Below, one piece after another: positions 46,185 to 54,683 of a DNA stretch of 64,000 bases. Numbering within the stretch: the first letter of the stretch is position 1; each line of letters starts with the position of its first letter. The stretch spans positions 1,518,399 to 1,582,398 of the forward strand of contig CAWCNI010000002.1 in NCBI GenBank assembly GCA_963796915.1, given 5' to 3'. Under the pieces are notes generated by a model that saw only the letters and a program-made list of their open reading frames with translations, did not search any database and was not told the origin of the DNA. Origin of the DNA: JAENWD01 sp963796915. GTDB lineage: Bacteria; Acidobacteriota; Vicinamibacteria; Vicinamibacterales; JAENWD01. Made by a program: the position numbers and the translations under genes.

Positions 46185-46559
46185 ATGGCGCGTATCGCAG
46201 GCGTGGACCTCCCGCGAACCAAGCGGGTCGAGATCGGACTGACCTACATCTACGGCATTGGCCGGGTGCGGTCCAACGGCATCCTCAAGGAAGCCGAAGT
46301 CAGCGGTGACATCCGCGTGAAGGACCTCTCCGAAGACGACGTCCGGAAGATCAGCCGGGTGATCGAGGAGCAGGGCCGGGTTGAGGGTGACCTCCGCAAG
46401 GAGATCTCGCTGAACATCAAGCGCCTGATGGAGATCGGCTGCTACCGCGGCCTGCGGCACCGCCGCGGCCTGCCGGCGCGCGGCCAGCGCACGCGCACCA
46501 ACGCCCGCACGCGCAAGGGTCCGCGCAAGGGCGCGGTTGCCAAGAAGAAGACGGTGTAA
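46185..46559 (+). CDS. rpsM: 30S ribosomal protein S13
   Basis: Head protein contacting P-site tRNA, 124 residues. MARIAGVDLPRTKRVEIGLTYIYGIG and the GLRHRRGLPARGQRTRTNARTRKG C-terminus (quoted in part: LRHRRGLPARGQRT) are signatures. Confidence 0.98.
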   Translation: MARIAGVDLPRTKRVEIGLTYIYGIGRVRSNGILKEAEVSGDIRVKDLSEDDVRKISRVIEEQGRVEGDLRKEISLNIKRLMEIGCYRGLRHRRGLPARGQRTRTNARTRKGPRKGAVAKKKTV

Positions 46560-46565
46560 CGAGTC

Positions 46566-46997
46566 ATGGCCAAGACCGAAGCAGCCGCTGGCGCAGAAAA
46601 GGCGACCGGCAAGAAGAAGAAGACCTTCAAGAAGCGCGGCGAGAAGCGCGTGGTCCACTCGGGCCTGGCGCACATCCAGGCGTCGTTCAACAACACGGTG
46701 ATCACGATCACCGACACCGAGGGCAACGTCGTGGCCTGGTCCAGCGCCGGCGCGATTGGCTTCAAGGGCTCGCGCAAGGGCACGCCGTTCGCGGCGACGC
46801 AGGCCGCCGTCAGCGCCGGCAACGCCGCCAAGACCTTCGGGCTGCGCTCGGTGGAAGTGCGCGTGACCGGCCCGGGCTCGGGCCGTGAGTCGGCGATTCG
46901 CGCGCTGCAGACGATCGGCATCGAGGTGAAGTCCATCCGCGACGTCACGCCGATTCCGCACAACGGCTGCCGGCCGCCGAAGCGTCGACGCGTCTAA
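46566..46997 (+). CDS. rpsK: 30S ribosomal protein S11
   Basis: Platform protein, 143 residues. AHIQASFNNTVITITDTEGN, GFKGSRKGTPFAATQAA and HNGCRPPKRRRV are conserved. The first ~30 residues form a Lys/Ala-rich extension. Confidence 0.98.
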   Translation: MAKTEAAAGAEKATGKKKKTFKKRGEKRVVHSGLAHIQASFNNTVITITDTEGNVVAWSSAGAIGFKGSRKGTPFAATQAAVSAGNAAKTFGLRSVEVRVTGPGSGRESAIRALQTIGIEVKSIRDVTPIPHNGCRPPKRRRV

Positions 46998-47047
46998 GGT
47001 ATTTGACGATTGCAGTTTTGAAGATTGATTAGCGAGGCGTGATCTGA

Positions 47048-47671
47048 ATGGCTAGATACTCAGGACCCGTGTGCCGGCTGTGCCGCCGCGAGGGCATGAA
47101 GCTGTTCCTCAAGGGGGAACGCTGCTACACCGAGAAGTGCGCGATCGAGAAGCGCAACTTCCCGCCCGGGCAGCATGGCAAGACGCGGAAGGCCAAGCTG
47201 GCCGGCTACGGCGTGCAGCTGCGCGAGAAGCAGAAGGTCAAGCGCATCTACGGCGTGCTCGAGGACCAGTTCCGCCGCTACTTCGAGGCGGCCGACCGCA
47301 CGCGCGGCATCACGGGCGAGACGCTGCTCCAGCTGCTGGAGCGCCGCTTCGACAACGTGGTCTACCGGCTCGGCCTGGCGACCTCGCGTCCGCAGGCCCG
47401 GCAGCTGGTGCGGCACGGCCACTTCCTGATCAACGGCAAGAAGGTCGACATCCCGTCCTACTCGCTGCGCGCGGGTGACGTGGTCACCATCAAGCCGGTG
47501 AGCGAGAAGGGCGCGACCATCACGCACGCGATCGAGGAAGTGAAGGGACGCGGCATTCCGGCGTGGCTGTCGTTCGACGGCGCCGCCGGCAAGGTCATGT
47601 CGCTGCCGACCCGCGAGCAGATCAACCTGCCCGTGCAGGAGCAGCTCATCGTCGAGCTCTATAGCAAGTAG
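47048..47671 (+). CDS. rpsD: 30S ribosomal protein S4, zinc type
   Basis: Primary 16S-binding protein, 207 residues. The N-terminal CRLC and CYTEKC cysteines mark the zinc form. RRFDNVVYRLGLATSRPQAR and the S4 domain HGHFLINGKKVDIPSY are conserved. Confidence 0.98.
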   Translation: MARYSGPVCRLCRREGMKLFLKGERCYTEKCAIEKRNFPPGQHGKTRKAKLAGYGVQLREKQKVKRIYGVLEDQFRRYFEAADRTRGITGETLLQLLERRFDNVVYRLGLATSRPQARQLVRHGHFLINGKKVDIPSYSLRAGDVVTIKPVSEKGATITHAIEEVKGRGIPAWLSFDGAAGKVMSLPTREQINLPVQEQLIVELYSK

Positions 47672-47683
47672 ACAGTGACGAAT

Positions 47684-47797
47684 GGTTGAATGAAAAATAA
47701 AGAATAAAAAGAAGAATGAAGAATGAAGAATGAAGAATGAAGAGCTTCACGCTCTTGTGTTCACTCTTCACTCTTCATTCCCAATTCTTCATTGCCC
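47684..47797 (+). repeat. Heptamer-repeat inverted array (GAAGAAT / TTCTTCA family) before rpoA
   Basis: The left arm ends in four perfect GAATGAA units. AGAGC-ttcac-GCTCT forms the apex (47741-47755). The right arm is TTCACTC, TTCACTC, TTCATTC, CCAATTC, TTCATTG. Second member of the AT-rich family, the other being at 37487. Confidence 0.88.
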
Positions 47798-47835
47798 AGT
47801 TCTCTGATGTCGCATCCACCGTCCCAGCAGCCCTT

Positions 47836-47879
47836 CAGACCTGCGGCGGGCGGCCGGTGGTCACGTCCCTGCAGGTCTG
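47836..47879 (+). promoter_or_regulatory. Stem-loop in the rpoA leader
   Basis: CAGACCTGC (47836-47844) is perfectly complementary to GCAGGTCTG (47871-47879), enclosing a 26-base GC-rich loop, 41 bases before rpoA. No T-run follows, so a translational or processing role is more likely than termination. Confidence 0.5.
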
Positions 47880-47920
47880 GAGGCCGAGCTGTCGGCCCGA
47901 CACGCGAAAGGTAGAGACCC

Positions 47921-48901
47921 ATGCTCTGGAAAGGTTTTCAGCGGCCCAAGCGGCTTGAGATCGAGCGCGAGACGCTCACCGACCGGTTCGGCCGGTTCCA
48001 CGCGCAGCCCTTCGAGCGCGGCTTCGGCACGACGATCGGCAACGCGCTGCGTCGCGTGCTGCTCTCCTCGATCGAGGGCGCGGCGATCACTGCGGTGAAG
48101 ATCGACGGCGTGCTGCACGAGTTCTCGCCCATTCCGGGCGTGGTCGAGGATGCGACCGACATCATCCTCAACCTGAAGCAGATTCCGCTCAAGCTCCACG
48201 TCGACTACACGAAGACGCTGTACCTGCGCGTCGACAAGAGCGGCGAAGTGCGCGCCCGCGACATCGAGGGCGACGCTGACGTCGAAATCCTCGAGCCGGA
48301 TGCCCACATCGCGACTGTCGCGACCGGCGGCAAGCTGCACATGGAGCTGCGCCTGAAGCGCGGCCGCGGCTACGTCTCGGCAGACAAGAACTTCGACGAG
48401 GATCTCGGCATCGGCTGGATCCCGGTGGACTCGATCCACTCGCCGGTGAAGAAGGTGAACTATCTCGTCGAGGCCGCACGCCTGGGCCAGACGACTGACT
48501 ACGACAAGCTGACGCTGGATGTGTGGACCAACGGATCGGTGAACCCGCGCGACGCCGTGTCGCTGGCGGCCAAGCTGGTGCGCGACCACCTGAACATCTT
48601 CGTCAACCTCGAGGAGACGCTCGAAACGCCGCAGGACGCGCAGTCGGAGCCGACGCGCGTCGGCGCGCTGAACGAGCACCTCGACAAGAGCGTCGAGGAA
48701 CTGGAGCTCTCGGTCCGGTCCTACAACTGCCTGAAGAACGCGAACATCCGTACGATTCGCGAGCTGGTGCAGAAGACGGAAGCCGAGATGCTGAAGACGA
48801 AGAACTTCGGCCGCAAGTCGCTGAACGAGATCAAGGAAATCCTGCAGTCGATGGGCCTCAGCCTCGGCATGCGCCTCGATCAGCCCACGGCCGCGGAATA
48901 G
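47921..48901 (+). CDS. rpoA: RNA polymerase alpha subunit
   Basis: 326 residues. The N-terminal dimerisation domain holds FGTTIGNALRRVLLSSIEGAA and the C-terminal DNA/activator-binding domain holds LKNANIRTIRELVQKTEAEML and GRKSLNEIKEIL. ATG 47921 follows AAGGTAGAG. Position between rpsD and rplQ is standard. Confidence 0.98.
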   Translation: MLWKGFQRPKRLEIERETLTDRFGRFHAQPFERGFGTTIGNALRRVLLSSIEGAAITAVKIDGVLHEFSPIPGVVEDATDIILNLKQIPLKLHVDYTKTLYLRVDKSGEVRARDIEGDADVEILEPDAHIATVATGGKLHMELRLKRGRGYVSADKNFDEDLGIGWIPVDSIHSPVKKVNYLVEAARLGQTTDYDKLTLDVWTNGSVNPRDAVSLAAKLVRDHLNIFVNLEETLETPQDAQSEPTRVGALNEHLDKSVEELELSVRSYNCLKNANIRTIRELVQKTEAEMLKTKNFGRKSLNEIKEILQSMGLSLGMRLDQPTAAE

Positions 48902-48910
48902 GACGTCGAT

Positions 48911-48966
48911 GTAGCGGGCGGCAGGCGGCCGAGCGGCTGCCCGCCGCGCGCTGCCGGCGGCCAGCG
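48911..48966 (+). repeat. Heptamer-repeat inverted array (GCAGGCG family) before rplQ
   Basis: GCGGGCG, GCAGGCG, GCCGAGC, GGCTGCC, CGCCGCG, CGCTGCC, GGCGGCC, AGCGAC. Period seven is unbroken. It ends at GACAAGGATCAGAAC-ATG. Confidence 0.88.
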
Positions 48967-48980
48967 ACAAGGATCAGAAC

Positions 48981-49559
48981 ATGCGTCACAAGGTTGCACA
49001 CCGTAAACTGGGCCGCGTTACCGAGCATCGCATCGCGATGCTCCGGAACCAGGCCACCTCGCTGATCCGCCACGAGCGGATCGAGACGACGGTGCCCAAG
49101 GCCAAGGAGCTCCGCCCGTTCGTGGAGCGGCTGGTCACGATAGCCAAGCGCGGCCTCGCGGCCGGCGAAGGCCACGTGAAGCTGCTCAACGCGCGGCGGA
49201 TGGTCCTGGTCGACATCCAGGATCGCGCTGTCGTCGGCAAGCTGTTCGACGACATCGCGCCGCGCTTCGCCTCGCGGCCGGGCGGCTACACGCGCCTGTT
49301 GCACCTCGGCTTCCGCGTCGGCGACGGCGCTGACGTCGCGCAGGTGGAGTTCATCGGCAGCGAATACGACCCGACGGCGGACAGCGAGAAGACCGAAGGC
49401 GCGAGCGAGAAGCCGAGGAAGTCCGTCGGCCAGCGCCTCAAGTCCGCGGCACAGCGGATTCGCGGCAAGAAGGACGAGGGCGACAAGCCGAAACCGCCGC
49501 GTCCGACCCGGGGCGGCGCACGCAAGGTGACGACGCCGCGGAAGGCAGGCGGCTCGTAA
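48981..49559 (+). CDS. rplQ: 50S ribosomal protein L17
   Basis: 192 residues. The core (1-~125) has MRHKVAHRKLGRVTEHR, LIRHERIETTVPKAKELRP and GGYTRLLHLGFRVGDGADVA. A basic ~65-residue C-terminal extension (SVGQRLKSAAQRIRGKKDEG and onward) exceeds the usual length of ~120-140. Last gene of the super-operon. Confidence 0.97.
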   Translation: MRHKVAHRKLGRVTEHRIAMLRNQATSLIRHERIETTVPKAKELRPFVERLVTIAKRGLAAGEGHVKLLNARRMVLVDIQDRAVVGKLFDDIAPRFASRPGGYTRLLHLGFRVGDGADVAQVEFIGSEYDPTADSEKTEGASEKPRKSVGQRLKSAAQRIRGKKDEGDKPKPPRPTRGGARKVTTPRKAGGS

Positions 49560-49560
49560 A

Positions 49561-49589
49561 GCGGGCTCCGGACTGCGGGCTACGGACTA
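49561..49589 (+). repeat. Heptamer array (GCGGGCT/ACGGACT), single arm, after rplQ
   Basis: GCGGGCT, CCGGACT, GCGGGCT, ACGGACT. A left-type arm with no right partner, placed just before the terminator. Confidence 0.75.
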
Positions 49590-49595
49590 GAGAAG

Positions 49596-49633
49596 AAAAG
49601 GGCGCGGTGACTTCGGTCATCGCGCCCTTTTCT
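49596..49633 (+). terminator. Intrinsic terminator with UUCG loop after rplQ
   Basis: AAAAGGGCGCGGTGAC pairs with GTCATCGCGCCCTTTT over 16 positions (one G-U) around a TTCG tetraloop. The A/T ends provide T-runs in both directions, so it could act bidirectionally. It closes the rpsJ-rplQ transcript. Confidence 0.93.
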
Positions 49634-49774
49634 GTACGCCGCGAATTTGCGCATCGGCGCACGGGACGGTCACTGGCAACTGGTCTAACGACGGTGTTAG
49701 CATCCTGGCCGTTGAATCCGAGAGTAGGCCTCGACACCATCCCAAGGGCCCTCTGTGAATCGAATATTGACCGG

Positions 49775-50125
49775 ATGCGACTGACCGCGGCGATCCTGGC
49801 CGTCGTTGCCGAGGCGTTGGCCCTCGTGATTGGAGTCATCGCTGTCTTTCGGTTCGGCCTGGAGGCCGGCCTGGTCATCGCCGTGGCTCTGAGTTTCTCA
49901 GCTCCCGTAGCCGTGGCCGGCGGACTTCAACACTTCACCCGAGGCCGCTGGATTGTCACGCCCTGGGTCGCCGCCGCGCCGGTGTGGATTGCAGTCGCGG
50001 CGATGTCGCGGCTGTTTACCTCATTTCGGATTTTCGCCGACGGCGATACGCCGCGCTGGGAGATGCTGGCAGTCGTCGCCGCGGCGGCGGCCCTCGGCGG
50101 AGCCGTCGCCACTCGGCCGCGATGA
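49775..50125 (+). CDS. Small membrane protein of unknown function
   Basis: 116 residues from ATG 49775, with four hydrophobic segments (LTAAILAVVAEALALVIGVI; GLVIAVALSFSAPVAVAGG; WVAAAPVWIAVAAM; MLAVVAAAAALGGAV). No family was recognised. Longer in-frame starts reach back into the rplQ terminator and are unlikely. The stop overlaps the ATG of the next, disrupted gene. Confidence 0.6.
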   Translation: MRLTAAILAVVAEALALVIGVIAVFRFGLEAGLVIAVALSFSAPVAVAGGLQHFTRGRWIVTPWVAAAPVWIAVAAMSRLFTSFRIFADGDTPRWEMLAVVAAAAALGGAVATRPR

Positions 50126-50588
50126 GTCTGGTGCTGCCGATGAGTGTTCGCAACGTGGTCATCGCCGCCTCACTTTGCTATCTGATGGCAGCCTGCGGAC
50201 CGCACCTGGCACCACATGCTGGCCTCCGTCAGGATTTCACCGCGAATACCCCGAGTTCACGCCGCCGCCGAATGGCGAGCCCGAGGGCGTGCGCTATCGA
50301 CACGCGTACGATGCCTTCTGGTGGAATTGCGCCATCGTCAGATCCCGGGATCTGGATTCGCGTTGTCCGATGACGTGCAGTGGGACCCCAGGCGCCACTT
50401 ACGGTTGCAGCCAGGGTGCTATGGACGCGGACGGTGACATCAATGATCTGATCGAGCGGCACGGCCGGCCGCGCACCCAGTCCTATCTGCAGTCGCTCAT
50501 GCGGCGCTCGGACGCGATAGCGAAGGTGAGGATGAAGGCGTATTTTACAGACGGCCCGGTCGCCGACAGCGTGCCGACGCCACCATGA
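50122..50588 (+). pseudogene. Lipoprotein gene with a frameshift
   Basis: The start (ATG 50122 or 50140) gives a lipoprotein signal, NVVIAASLCYLMAAC, with the Cys as lipidation site. The conserved-looking remainder, EYPEFTPPPNGEPEGVRYRH and AFWWNCAIV onward with several Cys, is in another frame. The shift lies between about 50200 and 50235. The function is unknown. A sequencing indel or a real mutation are both possible. Confidence 0.5.
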
Positions 50589-50669
50589 GCTTCGAACCCG
50601 CGAAACGGAATATTTCGAGGTCCCGACAGGGTACTGCCGCTTCCTGACTAGCCGTATTCGGAGGCGCCC

Positions 50670-51257
50670 ATGACCGTCGTCGAGCTAGTAACCAGGCAGG
50701 GCAGGGGAGTACTGGGGCTCCGGTGGGTTGCGGCAGCAATCGACTGGCTGCTGTGCAGTCTGACCATCTTCCTGCCGACGACGATGATGGACGCCGGCGC
50801 GTGGCGAAGCACTCTCACGCTCTGGCTCCTGGCCGTGGCTCTGTACTTTGCGGGCAGCGAAGCGGTATTCGGCCGCACACTCGGAAAGTGGGCGGTTGGT
50901 CTCAGAGTGGTCGATGCCGAGGGCAACGCACCGGGCTGGGGGCGGTCCATCATCCGGAACCTGTTGCGGGTGATCGAAGCGAGCCCGCTGACCGGGCCGT
51001 TCGTCGGAGGTGTGGTAGCCCTGATCTCGAAGCGCCAACAGCGCCTGGGCGACATGCTCGCGGGCACGTATGTCATCAGCGACCAAGAGGTGTTGAAGGT
51101 CGAGGCCGCCACCGGCGACGATCCTGATCTCTCGCTCTGTGAGAACTGCGGGACACCATACCGTCTCAGTACCTACCGTGCCGATGCGGACCGGATTTTC
51201 TGCGCTGGCTGCAAGAATGAACTCAAGCGACCGGAGCAGGTTGGTGATGATCGATAG
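50670..51257 (+). CDS. RDD-family membrane protein with C-terminal zinc ribbon
   Basis: 195 residues. Membrane segments at ~15-35 and ~50-70, and the RDD-type motif FGRTLGKWAVGLRVVD with GWGRSIIRNLLRV. The tail adds CENCG ... CAGC, a four-cysteine knuckle not typical of the core family. Role unknown; RDD proteins are variously linked to transport. Intact, unlike its neighbours on both sides. Confidence 0.8.
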   Translation: MTVVELVTRQGRGVLGLRWVAAAIDWLLCSLTIFLPTTMMDAGAWRSTLTLWLLAVALYFAGSEAVFGRTLGKWAVGLRVVDAEGNAPGWGRSIIRNLLRVIEASPLTGPFVGGVVALISKRQQRLGDMLAGTYVISDQEVLKVEAATGDDPDLSLCENCGTPYRLSTYRADADRIFCAGCKNELKRPEQVGDDR

Positions 51258-51529
51258 CTCGGACTGGCGATTGCGGGGACAAGAGCATTACTTGAAGGCG
51301 GTGACGCTGGTGCGACGCGCCTACCGGCGCTATGCTCGCAACCCGACGTGGGACCATGACCATTGCGAAATTCTGTTGGGCCAAGTTCATGGTCGAACCC
51401 CTCCCCGACACGTTGAAGGAGGGCTACGCGACCCTCGACGAGTATCTTTGGATTTGTCCGGCTTGCTTCGAAGACTTCCTTCCCATGTTCAACTGGAGCG
51501 TCAGCGAGCCCGATCGAGGGGACGTCTGA
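51247..51529 (+). pseudogene. Conserved small hypothetical gene, one-base insertion
   Basis: MIDSSDWRLRGQEHYLKAVT to WDHDHCE is in one frame; FCWAKFMVEPLPDTLKEGY to WICPACFEDFLPMFNW is in the next. Dropping one A from the AAA run at 51368-51370 joins them as WDHDHCEFCWAKF, a pattern I associate with a widespread uncharacterised family. Cys and His spacing suggests metal binding. The homopolymer lesion points to a sequencing or assembly error. Overlaps the RDD gene end by 11 bases. Confidence 0.65.
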
Positions 51530-51732
51530 CCGCGAGGCACGCGATGGTGGCAGATTCGGACTTCGACCTGGCGGCAGTGTGCGGAAGTCCGGAGCTAGGC
51601 TGAGTTGGAGCGCGATGACCAGTGAGCGGAAGTCGGTCGCGATTGGGCTACGATCGCACCATCCGACGTGGCGCAAGGCCTCCGAAGCGCACATTTCGTG
51701 ATCCAGAAGGACCAGCCTCATGTCCCTTGTTC

Positions 51733-52366
51733 GTGCGCAGCTTCGCGGTCTCGCTGGACGGCTACGGCGCCGGACCCGACCAGAGTCTCGAGTATCCGCT
51801 CGGCGTGCGCGGGCCCGAGCTGATGGAGTGGTTCTTCCACACACGCGTGTGGCAGGAGAAACAGGGCGAGGGCGGTGGCGAGTCCGGAGTGGACAACCGG
51901 ATGGCGGAGCAGGGCTTTACGAACATCGGCGCCTGGATTCTTGGGCGCAACATGTTCGGGCCGGTTCGCGGACCGTGGCCCGACGAGAGCTGGCGCGGCT
52001 GGTGGGGCGACGAGCCGCCCGTACCACGTCCCGACATTCGTCCTCACGCACCACGCGCGCCCGCCGCTGACGATGAAGGGCGGGACGGTGTTTCACTTCG
52101 TCACCGGCGGCATTCACGAGGCGCTGGCACAGGCGAGGGTGGCCGCGGGAGGCAAGGATATCCGCGTCGGCGGCGGCGTCTCGACGGTCCGACAATTTCT
52201 TCAGGCACGATTGATCGACGAAATGCACCTGGCGGTGCGGCCGGTCCTGATGGGCACTGGCGAGTCGCTGTGGAACGGGCTGGACGTGCACGCCCTCGGC
52301 TACGAGATCAGTGAGCAGATCGCAGGTGAACGCGCGACGCACGTGCGCTTCCGCAGACGCGCGTGA
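51733..52366 (+). pseudogene. Dihydrofolate-reductase-like (RibD C-terminal domain) protein, frameshifted
   Basis: SFAVSLDGYGAGPDQSLEYP and GAWILGRNMFGPVRGPWPDE are in one frame; YHVPTFVLTHH, FHFVTGGIHEALAQA and VGGGVSTVRQFLQARLIDEM are in another. Removing one C of the CCC at 52018-52020 restores DEPPYHVPTFVLTHH. The start is unclear: GTG 51733 is in frame, whereas ATG 51720, which has AAGGA upstream, would need a second indel near 51740. Predicted NADPH-dependent reductase of unknown substrate. Confidence 0.7.
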
Positions 52367-52489
52367 CACGGCCGACGCTACCCGCCAAGGCATTTGAGCC
52401 GTGCGTGCCATGAGAGCGTCTCGGCCCGTGACAGCCGCGGTGATGAGCCTGCTGGTGCTCAGAGCCGCTAGACTGCGTCGACGCGGAAC

Positions 52490-52984
52490 ATGGCAAAGAG
52501 TTCAGCGAAGAAGCACGCGATGAAGACGCCCTCGGCGGACGCACAACTGAAGGCATTCATCGCGAAGTTCGACGCGAAGGATCAGCGTCTCATTCGCGCT
52601 GCGCGAAAAGTCATGCGCGCGCGGCTGCCGACAGCGACCGAGCTGGTCTACGACAACTACAACTTCTTCGTCATCGGCTACGGTCCGACCGAACGGCCAT
52701 CAGATGCCATCCTGTCACTCGCCGCGCAGGCCAACAAGCTGGCACTCTGCTTCCTGTGGGGAAAGCGCCTTCCCGATCCGACCAGGCGTCTTCGCGGGGA
52801 TGGCTCACAGACGCGCTCGCTGCCGCTGAACTCCGCCAGCGACCTTTCGGATCCCGACGTGGAGGCATTGATCGCTGCCGCCGTCGACCTGGCAAAGCAG
52901 CCATTTCCGGCCACCGGGCGCGGCGCGCTCATCATCCGCTCGGTCTCCGCGAAGCAGCGGCCGCGCCGGAAGACCGCGACGTGA
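52490..52984 (+). CDS. DUF1801-family protein
   Basis: 164 residues, soluble. ATELVYDNYNFFVIGYGPTE, SLAAQANKLALCFLWGKRLP and DVEALIAAAVDLAKQ fit the DUF1801 (YdhG-like) fold. Members have been linked to iron handling in Bacillus, but no function can be claimed here. ATG 52490. Intact. Confidence 0.75.
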   Translation: MAKSSAKKHAMKTPSADAQLKAFIAKFDAKDQRLIRAARKVMRARLPTATELVYDNYNFFVIGYGPTERPSDAILSLAAQANKLALCFLWGKRLPDPTRRLRGDGSQTRSLPLNSASDLSDPDVEALIAAAVDLAKQPFPATGRGALIIRSVSAKQRPRRKTAT

Positions 52985-53057
52985 GGCAGGATTCCATGCG
53001 AGTGGGTCCTGAGCCAGTGTCATACCCCTGCATTCCCACCGCTGGCCCAGCGTCCTG

Positions 53058-53216
53058 CTACCGCCGCACGAACTGTTGCGCCGTGGACATGACAGCTCTG
53101 ATACCGAACACGACGCCCACCACAAGCGCCATCCAGAAGCTGACGGGTCCGCCGCGGAATGCGGTGACGAGAAACGAGACGCTGATGAAGGCGTAGACGA
53201 GAGGCTTCCAGGACAT
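53058..53216 (-). CDS. Small two-helix membrane protein
   Basis: 52 residues on the minus strand, MSWKPLVYAFISVSFLVTAF, then a turn (RGGP), then WMALVVGVVFGIRAVM. A clean GGAGG lies four bases upstream of the ATG (reverse complement of 53221-53225), which is stronger than most sites in the region. No family recognised. The only minus-strand gene I can support in the window. Confidence 0.55.
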   Translation of the reverse strand: MSWKPLVYAFISVSFLVTAFRGGPVSFWMALVVGVVFGIRAVMSTAQQFVRR

Positions 53217-53312
53217 CTGCCCTCCACCGCTGACCGACGCCACACCTGGCTGGAACAGCGGGATACTACAGACGGGCGGCCGACCCGTCAATGCGGCCAG
53301 CGAAAGGAACTC

Positions 53313-53744
53313 ATGACTGCCACTCGGTATTCAGCCCAGTCGCCAAACGGCGGCCGGGGACTTCGACTCGGGTTGTGGGTCGTCCAGGTGCTGCTGGCCA
53401 TCTTTTTCTGCATGGCTGGCGTCACCCACGGGATCAGGTCCCTGGACGAGGCCGCGAAGATGGCGACGTGGATTCCGGTGGTCCCGCCGACACTGGTCCG
53501 TTTCATCGGCTACGCAGAGCTGGCCGGCGCGCTGGGGCTGGTCGTGCCGGCGGCCACGCGTATCATGCCCGTCCTGACGCCCTGGGCCGCCGTTGGCCTG
53601 GCCACGATCATGTTCCTGGCAATTCCCTTCCACGTCATGCGGGGCGAAGCCAACGTCATCGGCCTTCACATCGTCGTGACCGCGCTCGCGGCGTTCGTCG
53701 CCTGGGGCCGATTCAGTCGAGCGCCAATCGCGCCGCGCGGGTGA
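53313..53744 (+). CDS. DoxX-like membrane protein
   Basis: 143 residues with four hydrophobic helices. VVQVLLAIFFCMAGVTHGI, IGYAELAGALGLVVPAAT and LTPWAAVGLATIMFLAIPFH follow the DoxX/DoxD-like pattern. ATG 53313 follows AAAGGAA. Function uncertain; family members are often tied to redox or sulfur stress. Confidence 0.78.
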   Translation: MTATRYSAQSPNGGRGLRLGLWVVQVLLAIFFCMAGVTHGIRSLDEAAKMATWIPVVPPTLVRFIGYAELAGALGLVVPAATRIMPVLTPWAAVGLATIMFLAIPFHVMRGEANVIGLHIVVTALAAFVAWGRFSRAPIAPRG

Positions 53745-53771
53745 TTGGCTCATTCGTTCGGGCCGGTGGGA

Positions 53772-53990
53772 ATGTGCACGAGAACTGGTGCGAAGTTCTA
53801 CAAGCGCTATCCAACAGCGACGGGCCTCCTCGAGTTAGCAGTACCCGGCGTCTCCACTGACGGCCAGGAAGCCATTGGTTACTGTGGCCTCAGGACAGGG
53901 TTGCTGGGAGGCATTGGCTATCTCGTGCTGCTGCGGCAGGAGAACGGCCGGTGGGCCGTCAAGACTGCGCGCGACCTGTGGATGTCGTAG
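53772..53990 (+). CDS. Hypothetical protein, possibly a remnant
   Basis: 72 residues from ATG 53772. The C-terminal half, STDGQEAIGYCGLRTGLLGG and VLLRQENGRWAVKTARDLW, reads like the end of a real protein, but the start has no clear ribosome-binding site. It may be the tail of a larger broken gene. Confidence 0.35.
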   Translation: MCTRTGAKFYKRYPTATGLLELAVPGVSTDGQEAIGYCGLRTGLLGGIGYLVLLRQENGRWAVKTARDLWMS

Positions 53991-54079
53991 CGCCGGCCTT
54001 TCGTTGCCCGCCAACTAAGTGCCGGCTGAGACGTGACATCATTGCTCTCGCGCGCACGGCGCGCCTTCAGTGAGGGACG

Positions 54080-54657
54080 ATGCGGCTTCAAATATTCGTG
54101 GTCAGCACGCGCGAGGCACGTCAGGGCCCCGCGGTGGCGAAGTGGTTCCTGCCTTTGGCCGAGCGTCACGGGGCCTTCGAGGTGGAACTGGTCGATCTGG
54201 CCGAGGTGAACCTGCCGCTTCTCGACGAGCCCCATCACCCCAGGTTCGCCAACTACGTGCACGACCACACGAAGCGCTGGAGCGACATCGTCAAGCGCGC
54301 GGATGCGTATGTGTTCGTGACGCCCGATACAACTACGGCAGCCCGCCGTCCCTCGTGAATGCGCTCGACTACCTGCTGCACGAGTGGGCGTACAAGCCTG
54401 CTGGCTTCGTCAGTTATGGCGGGGTGTCCGGCGGCACGCGCTCGGTGCAGATGACCAAGCAGATCCTGGGGACACTGAAAGTGGTGCCGATGATGGAGGC
54501 CGTGAGCCTGCCGTTCTTCACGCAACACATCGACAAGCACACGCACGAGTTCAAGCCGCCCGAAGGGCAGGAGAAGGCGGCGACGGTGATGCTCGACGAG
54601 TTGGCGAAGTGGGCCCGCGCCCTCGAGACGATGCGCGTGCCGCCGGCCACGCGCTAG
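54080..54657 (+). pseudogene. NADPH-dependent FMN reductase-like gene, frameshifted
   Basis: MRLQIFVVSTREARQGPAVA through ADAYVFVTP is in one frame; YNYGSPPSLVNALDYLLHEW, FVSYGGVSGGTRSVQMTKQI and the rest are in another. One missing base at about 54327 (CCCGATAC, expected CCCGA-n-TAC) restores VTPEYNYG, the flavin-binding motif. About 192 residues when corrected. Flavodoxin-like fold. Confidence 0.75.
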
Positions 54658-54683
54658 CGTCGTGTCGTTGTGAAGGGTCTCTT

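Noticed and set aside
49607..49774. N-terminal extension of the small membrane protein beginning in the rplQ terminator
   Set aside because: The first ~56 residues would translate the terminator hairpin and a region without conserved character; ATG 49775 starts at the first hydrophobic helix.
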